This document shows positions 35,346 to 42,817 of a stretch of 64,000 nt of DNA, piece by piece. Source of the DNA: Actinomycetota bacterium (GTDB lineage: Bacteria > Actinomycetota > Geothermincolia > Geothermincolales > RBG-13-55-18); assembly GCA_014360655.1 (NCBI GenBank), contig JACIXC010000017.1:1-64000 (forward strand). Reading direction: 5' to 3'. The stretch's first letter is position 1. Every line of letters starts with the position of its first letter. The notes under the pieces are model-generated. The model searched no databases and was not told the origin of the DNA. It saw only the letters and a list, made by a program, of their open reading frames with translations. A program made the position numbers and the translations under genes.

Positions 35346-35464
35346 CTTCTTCCGGCCCGGGGCCTCAGGGTAACGGTCTCGCTCGGCGCCGCGTTCCTTT
35401 CTCGTAGATCCGAGGCCTTGGGAAAGGCGTCCTCGCTGCGACCGACCCTGTAGTTCCCCGGGCT
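35346..35464 (+). repeat. Structured GC-rich repeat, copy 2
   Basis: This is a near-identical direct repeat of 35208-35326, including outer and inner stems. It is separated from copy 1 by 19 bases. High identity points to recent duplication. Confidence 0.8.
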
Positions 35465-35517
35465 AGTTGGGTGGGAATATGAAGGCCGCTTGCGATGTCG
35501 CTCGCCCGACCCCGGAC

Positions 35518-35578
35518 CCGGCCCGGGTGGGTGGTCCAGTAAAGGCTCGCTGCGACCGACCCGGTCGTTCCCGGCCTT
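35518..35578 (+). repeat. Structured GC-rich repeat, degenerate copy 3
   Basis: The right half (CTCGCTGCGACCGACCC followed by GTTCCCGGCC) matches the repeat family, especially copy 4. The left half is diverged but still offers GGGTGGTC-like pairing to GACCGACCC. It is probably a decayed or shortened copy. Confidence 0.55.
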
Positions 35579-35656
35579 GCTGGGTGCGTATCCGTACTTC
35601 CTTCAGCGGCCAAGTGCCGACATGTACGGGCTCACCATCCATAGGCGGTAGGGTGC

Positions 35657-36421
35657 TTACAGAGGGAGGCGCTTATCCGCTTCGGGAAGGAGGACCTGGG
35701 CGCGCGGGATGTACATGCTCTGGATACTCCTGCCGGGGGCGATGTCGCGCAAGGTGCGGGAGACAGGGTGTTCGCCGAGGATAAGGGAGGCGGTACCGGG
35801 ACGGAAGCTCCTCCCCAGGGAGCTGGAGATCCCCTTCACGGAGGTGTAGAGCAAGTCGTCACCCTTAACCGAATAGGTGTTGAGGTCGAAGTAGGTCTTC
35901 ATCCTGGGTAGCGATTTTTTTACCCGCAGGGTGAGTATATGTTCCCCGTTCTCAACCAGCGCGCAGGTGACGTGCTCCTCGTCCTCGTCGAAGGTTATGT
36001 CGGCGAGGAACTTGGGATAACCCCAGATGTCGATGCCCGCGTGCAGGGCGGTCTCAGTGGTCACCGGGAGCTGCCATACGAAGGCCTCGTAGGAGAAGGA
36101 GACCGCCATGCGCATGGCCGGCAACAGGGGCGGGTTAAGGCGGGGCCGGTAGCGGACCGGGACGGCGACGGCCAGCTCCCTGTAGGGCCCGATGCTGGTG
36201 TCCCGGTAGTCGAAGGCCATGACCGCCAGCAGGCCCTTTCCGGGAAAGACCTCGGCCGGCACCAGCTTGGAGGTGGGGAGAAGCCCGCGCAGTTGCGGGG
36301 TGGGGGCGGCGAAGATGCCCGCCGCCGCAAAGACGTCACGGTAGATGATGGGGACTGCGCAGGTGCCTCCGGTTATCTCCACCTCGCGCTGCGCAACGTG
36401 CCCGAAGATATCTCCCTCCAT
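35657..36421 (-). CDS. Acetoacetate decarboxylase family protein
   Basis: A 254-residue protein of the ADC fold. The Schiff-base lysine motif is present as GIDIWGYPKFLADI (near residue 135), with the expected preceding YREL and following strands. Length fits acetoacetate decarboxylase, which turns acetoacetate into acetone and CO2; family members also act on other 2- or 3-oxo acids. GGAAAGGAGGAGCG precedes the ATG. The gene is bracketed by copies of the structured repeat (35208-35578 and 36478-36542), suggesting local rearrangement or mobilisation of this block. The catalytic Glu and Arg partners were not checked individually. Confidence 0.82.
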   Translation of the reverse strand: MEGDIFGHVAQREVEITGGTCAVPIIYRDVFAAAGIFAAPTPQLRGLLPTSKLVPAEVFPGKGLLAVMAFDYRDTSIGPYRELAVAVPVRYRPRLNPPLLPAMRMAVSFSYEAFVWQLPVTTETALHAGIDIWGYPKFLADITFDEDEEHVTCALVENGEHILTLRVKKSLPRMKTYFDLNTYSVKGDDLLYTSVKGISSSLGRSFRPGTASLILGEHPVSRTLRDIAPGRSIQSMYIPRAQVLLPEADKRLPL

Positions 36422-36477
36422 CGCTCCTCCTTTCCCCTGTTCGCGCCGTGTCCCTGCGTATCCGTCCTTCTTCCGAC

Positions 36478-36542
36478 GGCCGGGCCTCAGGGTAACGGTC
36501 TCGCTCGCAGGCTCGCTGCGACCGACCCGGTCGTTCCCGGCC
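36478..36542 (+). repeat. Structured GC-rich repeat, copy 4 (short form)
   Basis: GGCCGGG (36478-36484) pairs with CCCGGCC (36536-36542), and AGGGT plus CGGTC (36489-36500) with GACCG plus ACCC (36520-36528). The outer stem differs in sequence from copies 1 and 2 but keeps pairing, a covariation. The apical part is only 19 bases. Confidence 0.7.
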
Positions 36543-36702
36543 TCAGTCGTGTGCGTGTCCGTACCTGGGCGCTTGTGTACCCGGGAGAACGACCTTGGGC
36601 GTGACCGACGATAATATATTTTTCTTCCCCGTTTCGTTTGCGGCGTAAACCGGAGTGTCCGGGAGGGATCGTTTGCGGGGCGGGATCGTATCCGGGAAGG
36701 GA

Positions 36703-37494
36703 TCAGTACTTCATGAGACTGCCGACCCTGCGGGCGTGGTTTACTGCCAGGCGGAAGAGAAGAAGTCCCAGGGGAAGGAGCACCAGGTCGATGAGGGCCA
36801 GGGCCAGCAAGTCGTCGGCGAGGGCCGCGTAACCCTGGGCACGCAGCAGCGCTCCCCGTATCCCCTCAAGTGACCAGGTAATGGGCAGAAGGCGCGCCAG
36901 GGCCTGCAGCCATCCGGGCAGGACGGAGAGAGGATAGAAGACACCTCCCAGAAGGATGGAGAGGCTGCTCACGACCCAGTTCACAGGGTCGCCGCGCTTG
37001 AAGACTATGATGAAGCTGGCGGAGATTATCCCCAGGGCGGCATAGGCGGCGACGGTGAGGGCAAGCAGGATGAGGGCCGCTACAACGTTGGCGCCCGCGT
37101 AGCTCACACCGAAGGCCGCCCCCACGAGCAGGAAGGCGAAGACCGAAAGCGAGGTGAAGACGAAACGCCAAAGTGAGGAGGAGAGGACGATGGTGGTGAG
37201 GGATGTGGGCGTGGCGAGCATGGCTTCAAGGGTCCCCATCATCTGCTCCTCGCGCACGCTCTCGGCGAAGGAGCCCAGGCCGGCGCGCAGGTACATGGCC
37301 ATGGCCATCCCCACCAGCGCGAAGGAGAAGTAGTCGCCGGCGGAATCCCGCACCGTTTCCGGGTCGACGATCTTGCCCAGGAAGTAGAACACGGATATGG
37401 TCACGACAAGCCCCGCCAGGGAGAGGAAGAAGTTAAAGCGGTAGCTGATCTCGATGAGGAAGTCGCGCTTGAGGAAGGCGAGAGCCTTTCTCAT
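36703..37494 (-). CDS. ABC-2 type transporter permease
   Basis: A 263-residue membrane protein with six predicted segments, including NFFLSLAGLVVTISVFYFLG, FVFTSLSVFAFLLVGAAFGVSY, NVVAALILLALTVAAYAALGIISASF and LSILLGGVFYPLSVLP. The cytoplasmic SVREEQMMGTLEAMLATPTSL loop is the ABC-2 signature. It pairs with the ATPase encoded at 37612-38445, 117 bp upstream in the operon, to form an exporter. The substrate is unknown. The operon starts with the NrpR-like regulator, so expression may follow nitrogen status; that is inference. Confidence 0.88.
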   Translation of the reverse strand: MRKALAFLKRDFLIEISYRFNFFLSLAGLVVTISVFYFLGKIVDPETVRDSAGDYFSFALVGMAMAMYLRAGLGSFAESVREEQMMGTLEAMLATPTSLTTIVLSSSLWRFVFTSLSVFAFLLVGAAFGVSYAGANVVAALILLALTVAAYAALGIISASFIIVFKRGDPVNWVVSSLSILLGGVFYPLSVLPGWLQALARLLPITWSLEGIRGALLRAQGYAALADDLLALALIDLVLLPLGLLLFRLAVNHARRVGSLMKY

Positions 37495-37611
37495 GGCCCG
37501 GCCTCCCCGTGATCGGAGACGGAGTGGGCGGGCCGCATGGCGCGGGCAGGCCGCGGCACACTTAAAAGGCGGGGATAGAAACCGCCTCTGCCTGCAGCGG
37601 CCGGTCCGGGA

Positions 37612-38445
37612 TCACGCATAGCCCCTCCTGTAACCTTCCTCCTCTATTTCCATTTTATGGATAAAGATGTCTTCCAGGGCGGCGTCCGCGCCCAACTCCC
37701 TCCGTCCCTCCTCCAGGAGCCGGGAGAGAGGACCGGCGAAGAGGACATGTCCCCGGTGCAGGAGGACCACGTCCCGGCAGAGCCTTTCCGCCTCGCGCAT
37801 GTCCTGGGTGGCGAGGAGCACCGTCTTGCCCCTCCTTCCCGCCAGCTCCTCCCTTATGAAGCACTGAAGGGGCAGGGCGGCCTCGGGGGAGAGAGAGCGT
37901 GTCGGCTCGTCGAGCAGCAGGAGGTCCGGGTCGTGCAGGAGGGCGCGGGCCAGCGCCATCCTCTGGCGCATGCCCGCGGAGTGATCGGAGAAGGGCACGT
38001 CGAGGACCTCATCCAGCCCCAACAGCTCCGCCAGCTCGCGCGTGCGCTCGGCGGTGGCGCGCGCGCCCATCCCGTGCAGCGAGGCGAAGAATTCCAGGTT
38101 CTGCCTGCCGGTGAGCCTCCAGTAGAAACTGCGCTCCTCGCCGATGGCCATGCCCAGCCTGCCCCTGGTCTGCGTCCCCCCTCCGCCCGCGTCCTTTCCC
38201 CATACCAGCACGGACCCCGAGGTGGGGAGGAGCAGGCCCGCGGCGATCCTGATGAAGGTGGTCTTCCCGGCGCCGTTGCTTCCCAGAAGGCCGCAGACCG
38301 TCCCCCTCTCGACGGCGAAGCTCACCCCGTCCAGGGCGCGCACCACGCCCCTTTTCCAGGCCGGCAACAAGAGGGAGCGCATGCCCGCCCCGGGGCGCGG
38401 GTAGTCCTTCACCAGGTCGACCGCCTCAAGGGCCTTCCCGCTCAC
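37612..38445 (-). CDS. ABC transporter ATP-binding protein
   Basis: A 277-residue ATPase with Walker A GLLGSNGAGKTTFIR, a signature loop HSAGMRQRMALARALL (a variant of LSGGQ), Walker B LLLLDEPTRSLSPE and the switch LLATQDMREAERL, where Gln replaces the usual His. The GTG start follows GAGAGGGAGGAC. It is the partner of the ABC-2 permease downstream and lies 46 bp after the NrpR-like gene. An exporter role is likely. Confidence 0.9.
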   Translation of the reverse strand: MSGKALEAVDLVKDYPRPGAGMRSLLLPAWKRGVVRALDGVSFAVERGTVCGLLGSNGAGKTTFIRIAAGLLLPTSGSVLVWGKDAGGGGTQTRGRLGMAIGEERSFYWRLTGRQNLEFFASLHGMGARATAERTRELAELLGLDEVLDVPFSDHSAGMRQRMALARALLHDPDLLLLDEPTRSLSPEAALPLQCFIREELAGRRGKTVLLATQDMREAERLCRDVVLLHRGHVLFAGPLSRLLEEGRRELGADAALEDIFIHKMEIEEEGYRRGYA

Positions 38446-38491
38446 GTCCTCCCTCTCGTGTCGCAGCCGCCATCCTCAACGCTTCCGGCGC

Positions 38492-39487
38492 TCATATCCT
38501 CAGCCTGGAAAAAGGCACCAGTTGCTCGTATTCCACCAGGGCGGCCATGGCCTTGGAGTAGGTATCCACCCCCATTTCCTCCGCCGCGGCGGGAGGGTTG
38601 AGGCCTCCCGCCACGACCAGCCCCGCACGGTCCTTCCCCGCCGGGACCTCCAGGCACGGTTGACCCGGCTTTCCCAGCACCGCCATTCCCCCCAGGCCCG
38701 CGGCCCTCATCTTGGCGAGCAGACCGGCCACAACCTCGACGGCGCTCGCGGGGACCTGGCGGAAGGAGGCGCATACCCTGCCGTTGCCCACGGTGGCCGC
38801 GGCGTGCACCCCGGTCATCTTGCCCTTGATGAAGATCTCGATGGGGTCCAGGGTGGAGCCCGCGTAGCTGATGATCTCGGTGAAACGCCTCGGCGCCCCG
38901 TCCACGATCTCCAGCAACCCCCCGAAGGTGGATTCCACGGGTATCCCGTGCCGGAGGAGAACGGCGTTCAGGGTCACGCTGCACACCGTACCCCATCCCA
39001 CCATGCCTGCGGGCACTTCGACATCACCCACCTTCTCACCGGCTTCCGCGCGGATCACGAGGTCCGATAGACAGAGCCCGGCCGCGAAGGCGGGACGCAT
39101 GGCCTCCATGGCGCGCGTCTCCTGCTCCCGAGGGAGGAAGGTGACGTTGACCACCACCCTTCCCCGGCGGCCTTCCAGGTCGAAATGGGCGCGGCAGGCG
39201 AGGTCGTCTATGCGCGCGTTGACGAAACCCACGCGGTCTACCGCGAGCGCGCCCTCCACCTCCCGCTCCCCCTTTTCTGTGAGGAGGCGCCCGTTCCTTC
39301 CCACCAGGCGGGTGAAGCCGCGCTCGTCGAGGTGGAGCAGGTGATAGCGGACGGTCCTCTCGTTCAGCTCCACGCCGCGGCGGGCGAGTTCCTGGGAGAT
39401 TGAGCGTGCGCCAAGGGGCCGCCCCGCCTCCTGCAGGATCTCGAGTATGGCAAGGGTTTTCCTTTCAAGTGCCCTCTCGTGTCCCAT
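38492..39487 (-). CDS. NrpR-like nitrogen regulator (winged helix plus DUF128/NrpR domain)
   Basis: A 331-residue repressor-like protein. Residues 1-75 are a winged helix (LAILEILQEAGRPLGARSISQELARRGVELNERTVRYHLLHLDERGF) and the rest is one NrpR/DUF128 effector domain (VGFVNARIDDLACRAHFDLEGRRGRVVVNVTFL, GWGTVCSVTLNAVLLRHGIPVESTFGGLLEI, ISYAGSTLDPIEIFIKGKMT). In methanogens NrpR represses nitrogen genes and releases DNA when 2-oxoglutarate binds. Here it is divergent from a full glutamate synthase operon. Its own promoter overlaps a 35-nt perfect palindrome, so autoregulation and control of glutamate synthase are likely. The ATG at 39487 is chosen as closest to the winged helix; its ribosome site (AAGGA) is modest. 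Confidence 0.85.
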   Translation of the reverse strand: MGHERALERKTLAILEILQEAGRPLGARSISQELARRGVELNERTVRYHLLHLDERGFTRLVGRNGRLLTEKGEREVEGALAVDRVGFVNARIDDLACRAHFDLEGRRGRVVVNVTFLPREQETRAMEAMRPAFAAGLCLSDLVIRAEAGEKVGDVEVPAGMVGWGTVCSVTLNAVLLRHGIPVESTFGGLLEIVDGAPRRFTEIISYAGSTLDPIEIFIKGKMTGVHAAATVGNGRVCASFRQVPASAVEVVAGLLAKMRAAGLGGMAVLGKPGQPCLEVPAGKDRAGLVVAGGLNPPAAAEEMGVDTYSKAMAALVEYEQLVPFSRLRI

Positions 39488-39538
39488 AATCGGCAATCCT
39501 TTTCCGACAACCGGGCTTGACACGGCCTTATGATGGCT

Positions 39539-39573
39539 TAATATAGGCAATAGGTCACCTATTGCCTATATTA
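39539..39573. promoter_or_regulatory. 35-nt perfect palindrome, probable operator of the NrpR-like protein
   Basis: The arm TAATATAGGCAATAGGT (39539-39555), a central C, and its exact reverse complement (39557-39573) form a 17+1+17 palindrome. It overlaps the -10 box and start of the minus-strand promoter for the NrpR-like gene and lies 264 bases upstream of the divergent glutamate synthase operon. Confidence 0.8.
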
Positions 39574-39598
39574 TAGATCATTTCTGGCGGACGGTAAA
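39570..39598 (-). promoter_or_regulatory. Sigma-70-like promoter of the NrpR-like gene
   Basis: Read on the minus strand, TTTACC (39598-39593) and TATAAT (39575-39570) are separated by 17 bases. The -10 box is perfect and overlaps the right end of the 35-nt palindrome. Confidence 0.7.
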
Positions 39599-39836
39599 CA
39601 GCCGCCGGCGGAACGTGGCCGGAGGCGAATGACCGCTCGAAGTTATGGTCAGCGAGCGCGTTTATATTTATTATGTGTAGTTGGTTGGCGGGCGAGGGCC
39701 GGGCTTCTCCCGTTCAGCGCATCAACCTGGTGACGGCAAGTCTGTCGATGGACGGAGCCTGCTTTCTCCCGTAAGGGGTTTACGGCCCGCGAGGAGAGGA
39801 AAACATCGCGTTTTCCCGGGACGAGAGGTGAAGCCA

Positions 39837-40274
39837 GTGATCCGAATCGTGCCGAGAGAGGAATACTGCATAGGGTGCCGCCTCTGCGAGATACACTGCA
39901 TCGTGCAGCATTCCAAGAGCAAGAACATCATCAAGGCCTTCAAGCGGGAGCGGAGGCCGGTGAAGAGGGTGGAGGTGGAGGAGCACGGCCACGTTTCCTT
40001 CGCCCTGCAGTGCCGCCATTGCGAGGAGGCGCCCTGCATCACCGCCTGCCTCTCCGGGGCCATGCAGCGCGACAGGGCTTCCGGGGCGGTGGTCCACGAC
40101 CCCGAGCGCTGCGTCGGCTGCTGGACGTGCATCCTGGTGTGCCCCTACGGGGCCATACGCCGCGACGGCGAGGAGCGCAGGGTGGTGGGCAAGTGCGACC
40201 TCTGTCCCGACCTCGAGGTGCCCGCCTGCGTGGCCAACTGCCCCAACGAGGCCCTGGTGCTGGTCGAGGAGTAG
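39837..40274 (+). CDS. Ferredoxin-like 4Fe-4S protein of the glutamate synthase operon
   Basis: A 145-residue HycB/DMSO-reductase-B-type electron carrier with four cysteine groups: YCIGCRLCEIHC, CRHCEEAPCITAC, CVGCWTCILVCPYG and CDLCPDLEVPACVANCP, enough for up to four [4Fe-4S] clusters. GTG at 39837 is chosen because GAGAGGTGA lies just upstream; the frame extends 5' in Arg-rich noncoding-like sequence. It is the first gene of a five-gene set followed by an FAD oxidoreductase and the three domains of glutamate synthase, so it probably feeds electrons to the FMN/FeS subunit. Confidence 0.88.
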   Translation: MIRIVPREEYCIGCRLCEIHCIVQHSKSKNIIKAFKRERRPVKRVEVEEHGHVSFALQCRHCEEAPCITACLSGAMQRDRASGAVVHDPERCVGCWTCILVCPYGAIRRDGEERRVVGKCDLCPDLEVPACVANCPNEALVLVEE

Positions 40275-40277
40275 GCC

Positions 40278-41630
40278 ATGAAAAGTTACCGTTACGCCGT
40301 GATAGGGAACTCCGCCGCCGCGGTGAACGCCTGCGACGCCATACGCTCCCTCGACGGGGAGGGCTCCCTGGCCGTGTTCAGCGAGGAGAGGTACCGCTGC
40401 TACTCGCGGCCCCTCATCTCCTACCTGGTGGCGGGGGAGGTAAGCGCGCACGGCATGTACTACCGCCCCGCCAGGTATTACCAGAATATGGGAATAGATT
40501 TTCACGCGGGCGTAAAGGTGACCTCGCTCGACCCTGCCGGACACCTGCTGGTCACCCGGGAGGGAGAGAAGGTGAAGTGGCGCAAGCTCCTGCTGGCCAC
40601 GGGCTTCCGGCCTTTCATACCGCCCATCGAGGGCCTCGAGGAAGTCGACTACCTCACCTTTGTGGACTGGGACGATGCCAAGCGCATGCTGCGGCTCACC
40701 GCGAAGCCCGTAGCTTCACTGGTCATCGGTGCCGGGCTCATCGGCATGAAGGCCGCCGAGGCCCTGCACGCAAGGGGCAGCGCGGTGACGGTGGTGGAGA
40801 AGATGGAGCGAGTCCTTCCGCTGGCGCTGGACGAGAGGGCATCGGCCATGGTGTCCGAGCGCTGCCGGCGGGAGAACATCGGGATAATAACCGGGCAGAG
40901 CGTCTCCCGCCTGGAGCCGCGGGGCGGCCACCGCGGCAAGGCCGTGCTGGAGGACGGCTCGGAGGTGCCCTTTGACCTGCTGGTGGTGGCGGTGGGTGTG
41001 CGGCCGCGCGTGGAGCTGGCCGAGGAGGCCGGGCTCGAGTGCGCTGGCGGGGTGCTGGTGGATAAGCACCAGCGCACCTCCCACGAGGACGTCTTCGCCG
41101 CCGGCGACGCGGTCAAGGCCATGGACCTGGTGCGGGGCGAGCCGGCGGTCAACGCCCTCTGGCCCATCGCGGCCCTGCAGGGGAAGTACGCCGGGATGAA
41201 CATGGCCGGGCGGGAGGTCCCGTATCCCGGCGGCAACTCCATGAACGCGGTGGAGTTCTTCGGGCTGCCGGTGCTCTCCGCCGGGGTGGTGAACCCCCCA
41301 GATGCCACCTACGAGGTGATCACCCGGCAGGGGGACGACGGCGACTACCGCAAGGTGGTTCTGCGCGGCGACGTGCTGGTGGGCATGCTGGTCGCCGGTA
41401 ACATCGAGCGCGCCGGCATCCTCACCTCGCTCATCCAGGAGAGGGCCAACGTGAGGAGGGTGAAGGGCTTCCTACTCGAGGAGGGGTTCGGCCACATCCA
41501 CTTCCCGCGCTCCGTGAGGGAGGAACGCATAATCGAGGCCGTGGCCGGGTTGCCGAAGCCCGCCGGGGAGAAGGCCGGCGCTGGGAAGGGGAAGGCCAGG
41601 GCGGACAGAGGCAAGGGGAGGGCACGGTAA
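40278..41630 (+). CDS. FAD-dependent NAD(P)H oxidoreductase of the glutamate synthase operon
   Basis: A 450-residue pyridine-nucleotide-disulfide-type reductase (NirB or rubredoxin reductase-like). The FAD fold is YRYAVIGNSAAAVNACDAIR at the N-terminus, the NAD fold is SLVIGAGLIGMKAAEALHARG near residue 148, and the second FAD motif is TSHEDVFAAGDAV near 270. There is no CxxxxC redox disulfide. The C-terminal 25 residues are Lys/Arg/Ala/Gly-rich. It lies three bases after the FeS gene and two bases before the amidotransferase gene. It likely takes the place of the GltD small subunit, passing NAD(P)H electrons to glutamate synthase. Confidence 0.88.
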   Translation: MKSYRYAVIGNSAAAVNACDAIRSLDGEGSLAVFSEERYRCYSRPLISYLVAGEVSAHGMYYRPARYYQNMGIDFHAGVKVTSLDPAGHLLVTREGEKVKWRKLLLATGFRPFIPPIEGLEEVDYLTFVDWDDAKRMLRLTAKPVASLVIGAGLIGMKAAEALHARGSAVTVVEKMERVLPLALDERASAMVSERCRRENIGIITGQSVSRLEPRGGHRGKAVLEDGSEVPFDLLVVAVGVRPRVELAEEAGLECAGGVLVDKHQRTSHEDVFAAGDAVKAMDLVRGEPAVNALWPIAALQGKYAGMNMAGREVPYPGGNSMNAVEFFGLPVLSAGVVNPPDATYEVITRQGDDGDYRKVVLRGDVLVGMLVAGNIERAGILTSLIQERANVRRVKGFLLEEGFGHIHFPRSVREERIIEAVAGLPKPAGEKAGAGKGKARADRGKGRAR

Positions 41631-41631
41631 G

Positions 41632-42798
41632 ATGCTGAGGAACGAGATGCCGGGAAACGCTCGCCTGCGCGACGACAAGGATTTCTCCGCCTGCTCCATC
41701 TTCGGCATGATGAACTTGCGCGGGGAAAAGTTCAACGGCGAGCCGGTGATGACCGCCATCGCCAACATGAAGGAGAGGAGCAACGGCCTGGGGGGCGGCT
41801 TCGCCGCCTACGGCATCTACCCCCAGTACGCGGATCTCTACTGCTTCCAGTTGATGTACGACGACGGGGGCGCCAGGGAGGAGACGGAGGAATTTCTCAA
41901 GGAATCTTTCTCCGTGGAAGGGGCGGAGGTCATCCCCACCCGCGCCTGCGAGGGCGTGGAAGACCCGCCGCTTCTCTGGAGATATTTCCTGCAGCCGCGC
42001 GAGGCCCTGGTCTGCGAGGCGGCGGACGTCGACGATTTCGTGGTGCGCGCGGTCATGCACATCAACGTGCGCATAGACGGCGCCTTCGTCTTCTCCAGCG
42101 GCAAGAACATGGGGGTCTTCAAGGGGGTGGGTTTTCCCGAGGACATCGGGCGCTTCTTCCGCCTCGAGGAATACGAGGGGTATATATGGGTGGCCCACGG
42201 CAGGTTCCCCACCAACACCCAGGGATGGTGGGGCGGCGCCCATCCCTTCAACATCCTGGACTGGTCGGTGGTGCACAACGGGGAGATCTCCTCATACGGC
42301 ATAAACCGGCGCTACCTTGAGATGTTCGGGTACATCTGCACCCTGCACACCGACACGGAGGTCATCGCCTACGCCGTGGACCTCCTGGTGCGCCGCCACG
42401 GGCTTTCCGTGGAGGACACGGCCAGGGTGCTGGCCGCCCCCCTGTGGACGGAGATAGACCGCATGCCGGAACGGGAGAAGGAGCTGCACACCGCCCTGCG
42501 GCAGACCTACGGGTCCCTCCTGCTCAACGGGCCCTTCAGCGTCATCATCTCCAACCGCGGGCAGATGATCGGCCTCACGGACCGCATCCGCCTGCGGCCC
42601 CTGGTGGCGGGGCGCAACGGGGATTTCATGTACATATCCTCGGAGGAGGCTCCCATGCACCTGGTCGACGACACGCTGCGCGAAACCTGGATACCGCAGG
42701 GTGGAGTGCCCATCGTGGCAGAATTGGAAGAATATACCATGAAAGAAGAGGAGGAGGGCGCCAGGGTGCTCTCCCTGCGCGGCCCGGATCCCGCCTGA
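41632..42798 (+). CDS. Glutamate synthase glutamine amidotransferase subunit (class II GATase, split GltB)
   Basis: A 388-residue Ntn-type glutaminase domain. The nucleophile is probably Cys21 in DFSACSIFGMMN; the preceding 20 residues would have to be removed by autoprocessing, as in many GltB proteins. Other conserved parts are WVAHGRFPTNTQGWWGGAHPFN, VVHNGEISSYGINRRYLEMFG and LHTDTEVIAYAVDLL. It hydrolyses glutamine and hands ammonia to the FMN subunit encoded next. Separate genes for the GATase, FMN and GXGXG parts are the archaeal-type arrangement of glutamate synthase. Confidence 0.9.
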   Translation: MLRNEMPGNARLRDDKDFSACSIFGMMNLRGEKFNGEPVMTAIANMKERSNGLGGGFAAYGIYPQYADLYCFQLMYDDGGAREETEEFLKESFSVEGAEVIPTRACEGVEDPPLLWRYFLQPREALVCEAADVDDFVVRAVMHINVRIDGAFVFSSGKNMGVFKGVGFPEDIGRFFRLEEYEGYIWVAHGRFPTNTQGWWGGAHPFNILDWSVVHNGEISSYGINRRYLEMFGYICTLHTDTEVIAYAVDLLVRRHGLSVEDTARVLAAPLWTEIDRMPEREKELHTALRQTYGSLLLNGPFSVIISNRGQMIGLTDRIRLRPLVAGRNGDFMYISSEEAPMHLVDDTLRETWIPQGGVPIVAELEEYTMKEEEEGARVLSLRGPDPA

Positions 42799-42817
42799 AC
42801 GAACGGAGGTCGCTGGC

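Noticed and set aside
35208-35578. The direct repeats as a CRISPR array
   Set aside because: Units are 119 nt with a 19-nt spacer, internally self-pairing and of variable length. This does not fit CRISPR repeat-spacer geometry.
39539-39573. The long palindrome as a transcription terminator
   Set aside because: It lies in a divergent promoter region over a -10 box, is AT-rich in its arms, and no gene ends there. An operator is more likely.
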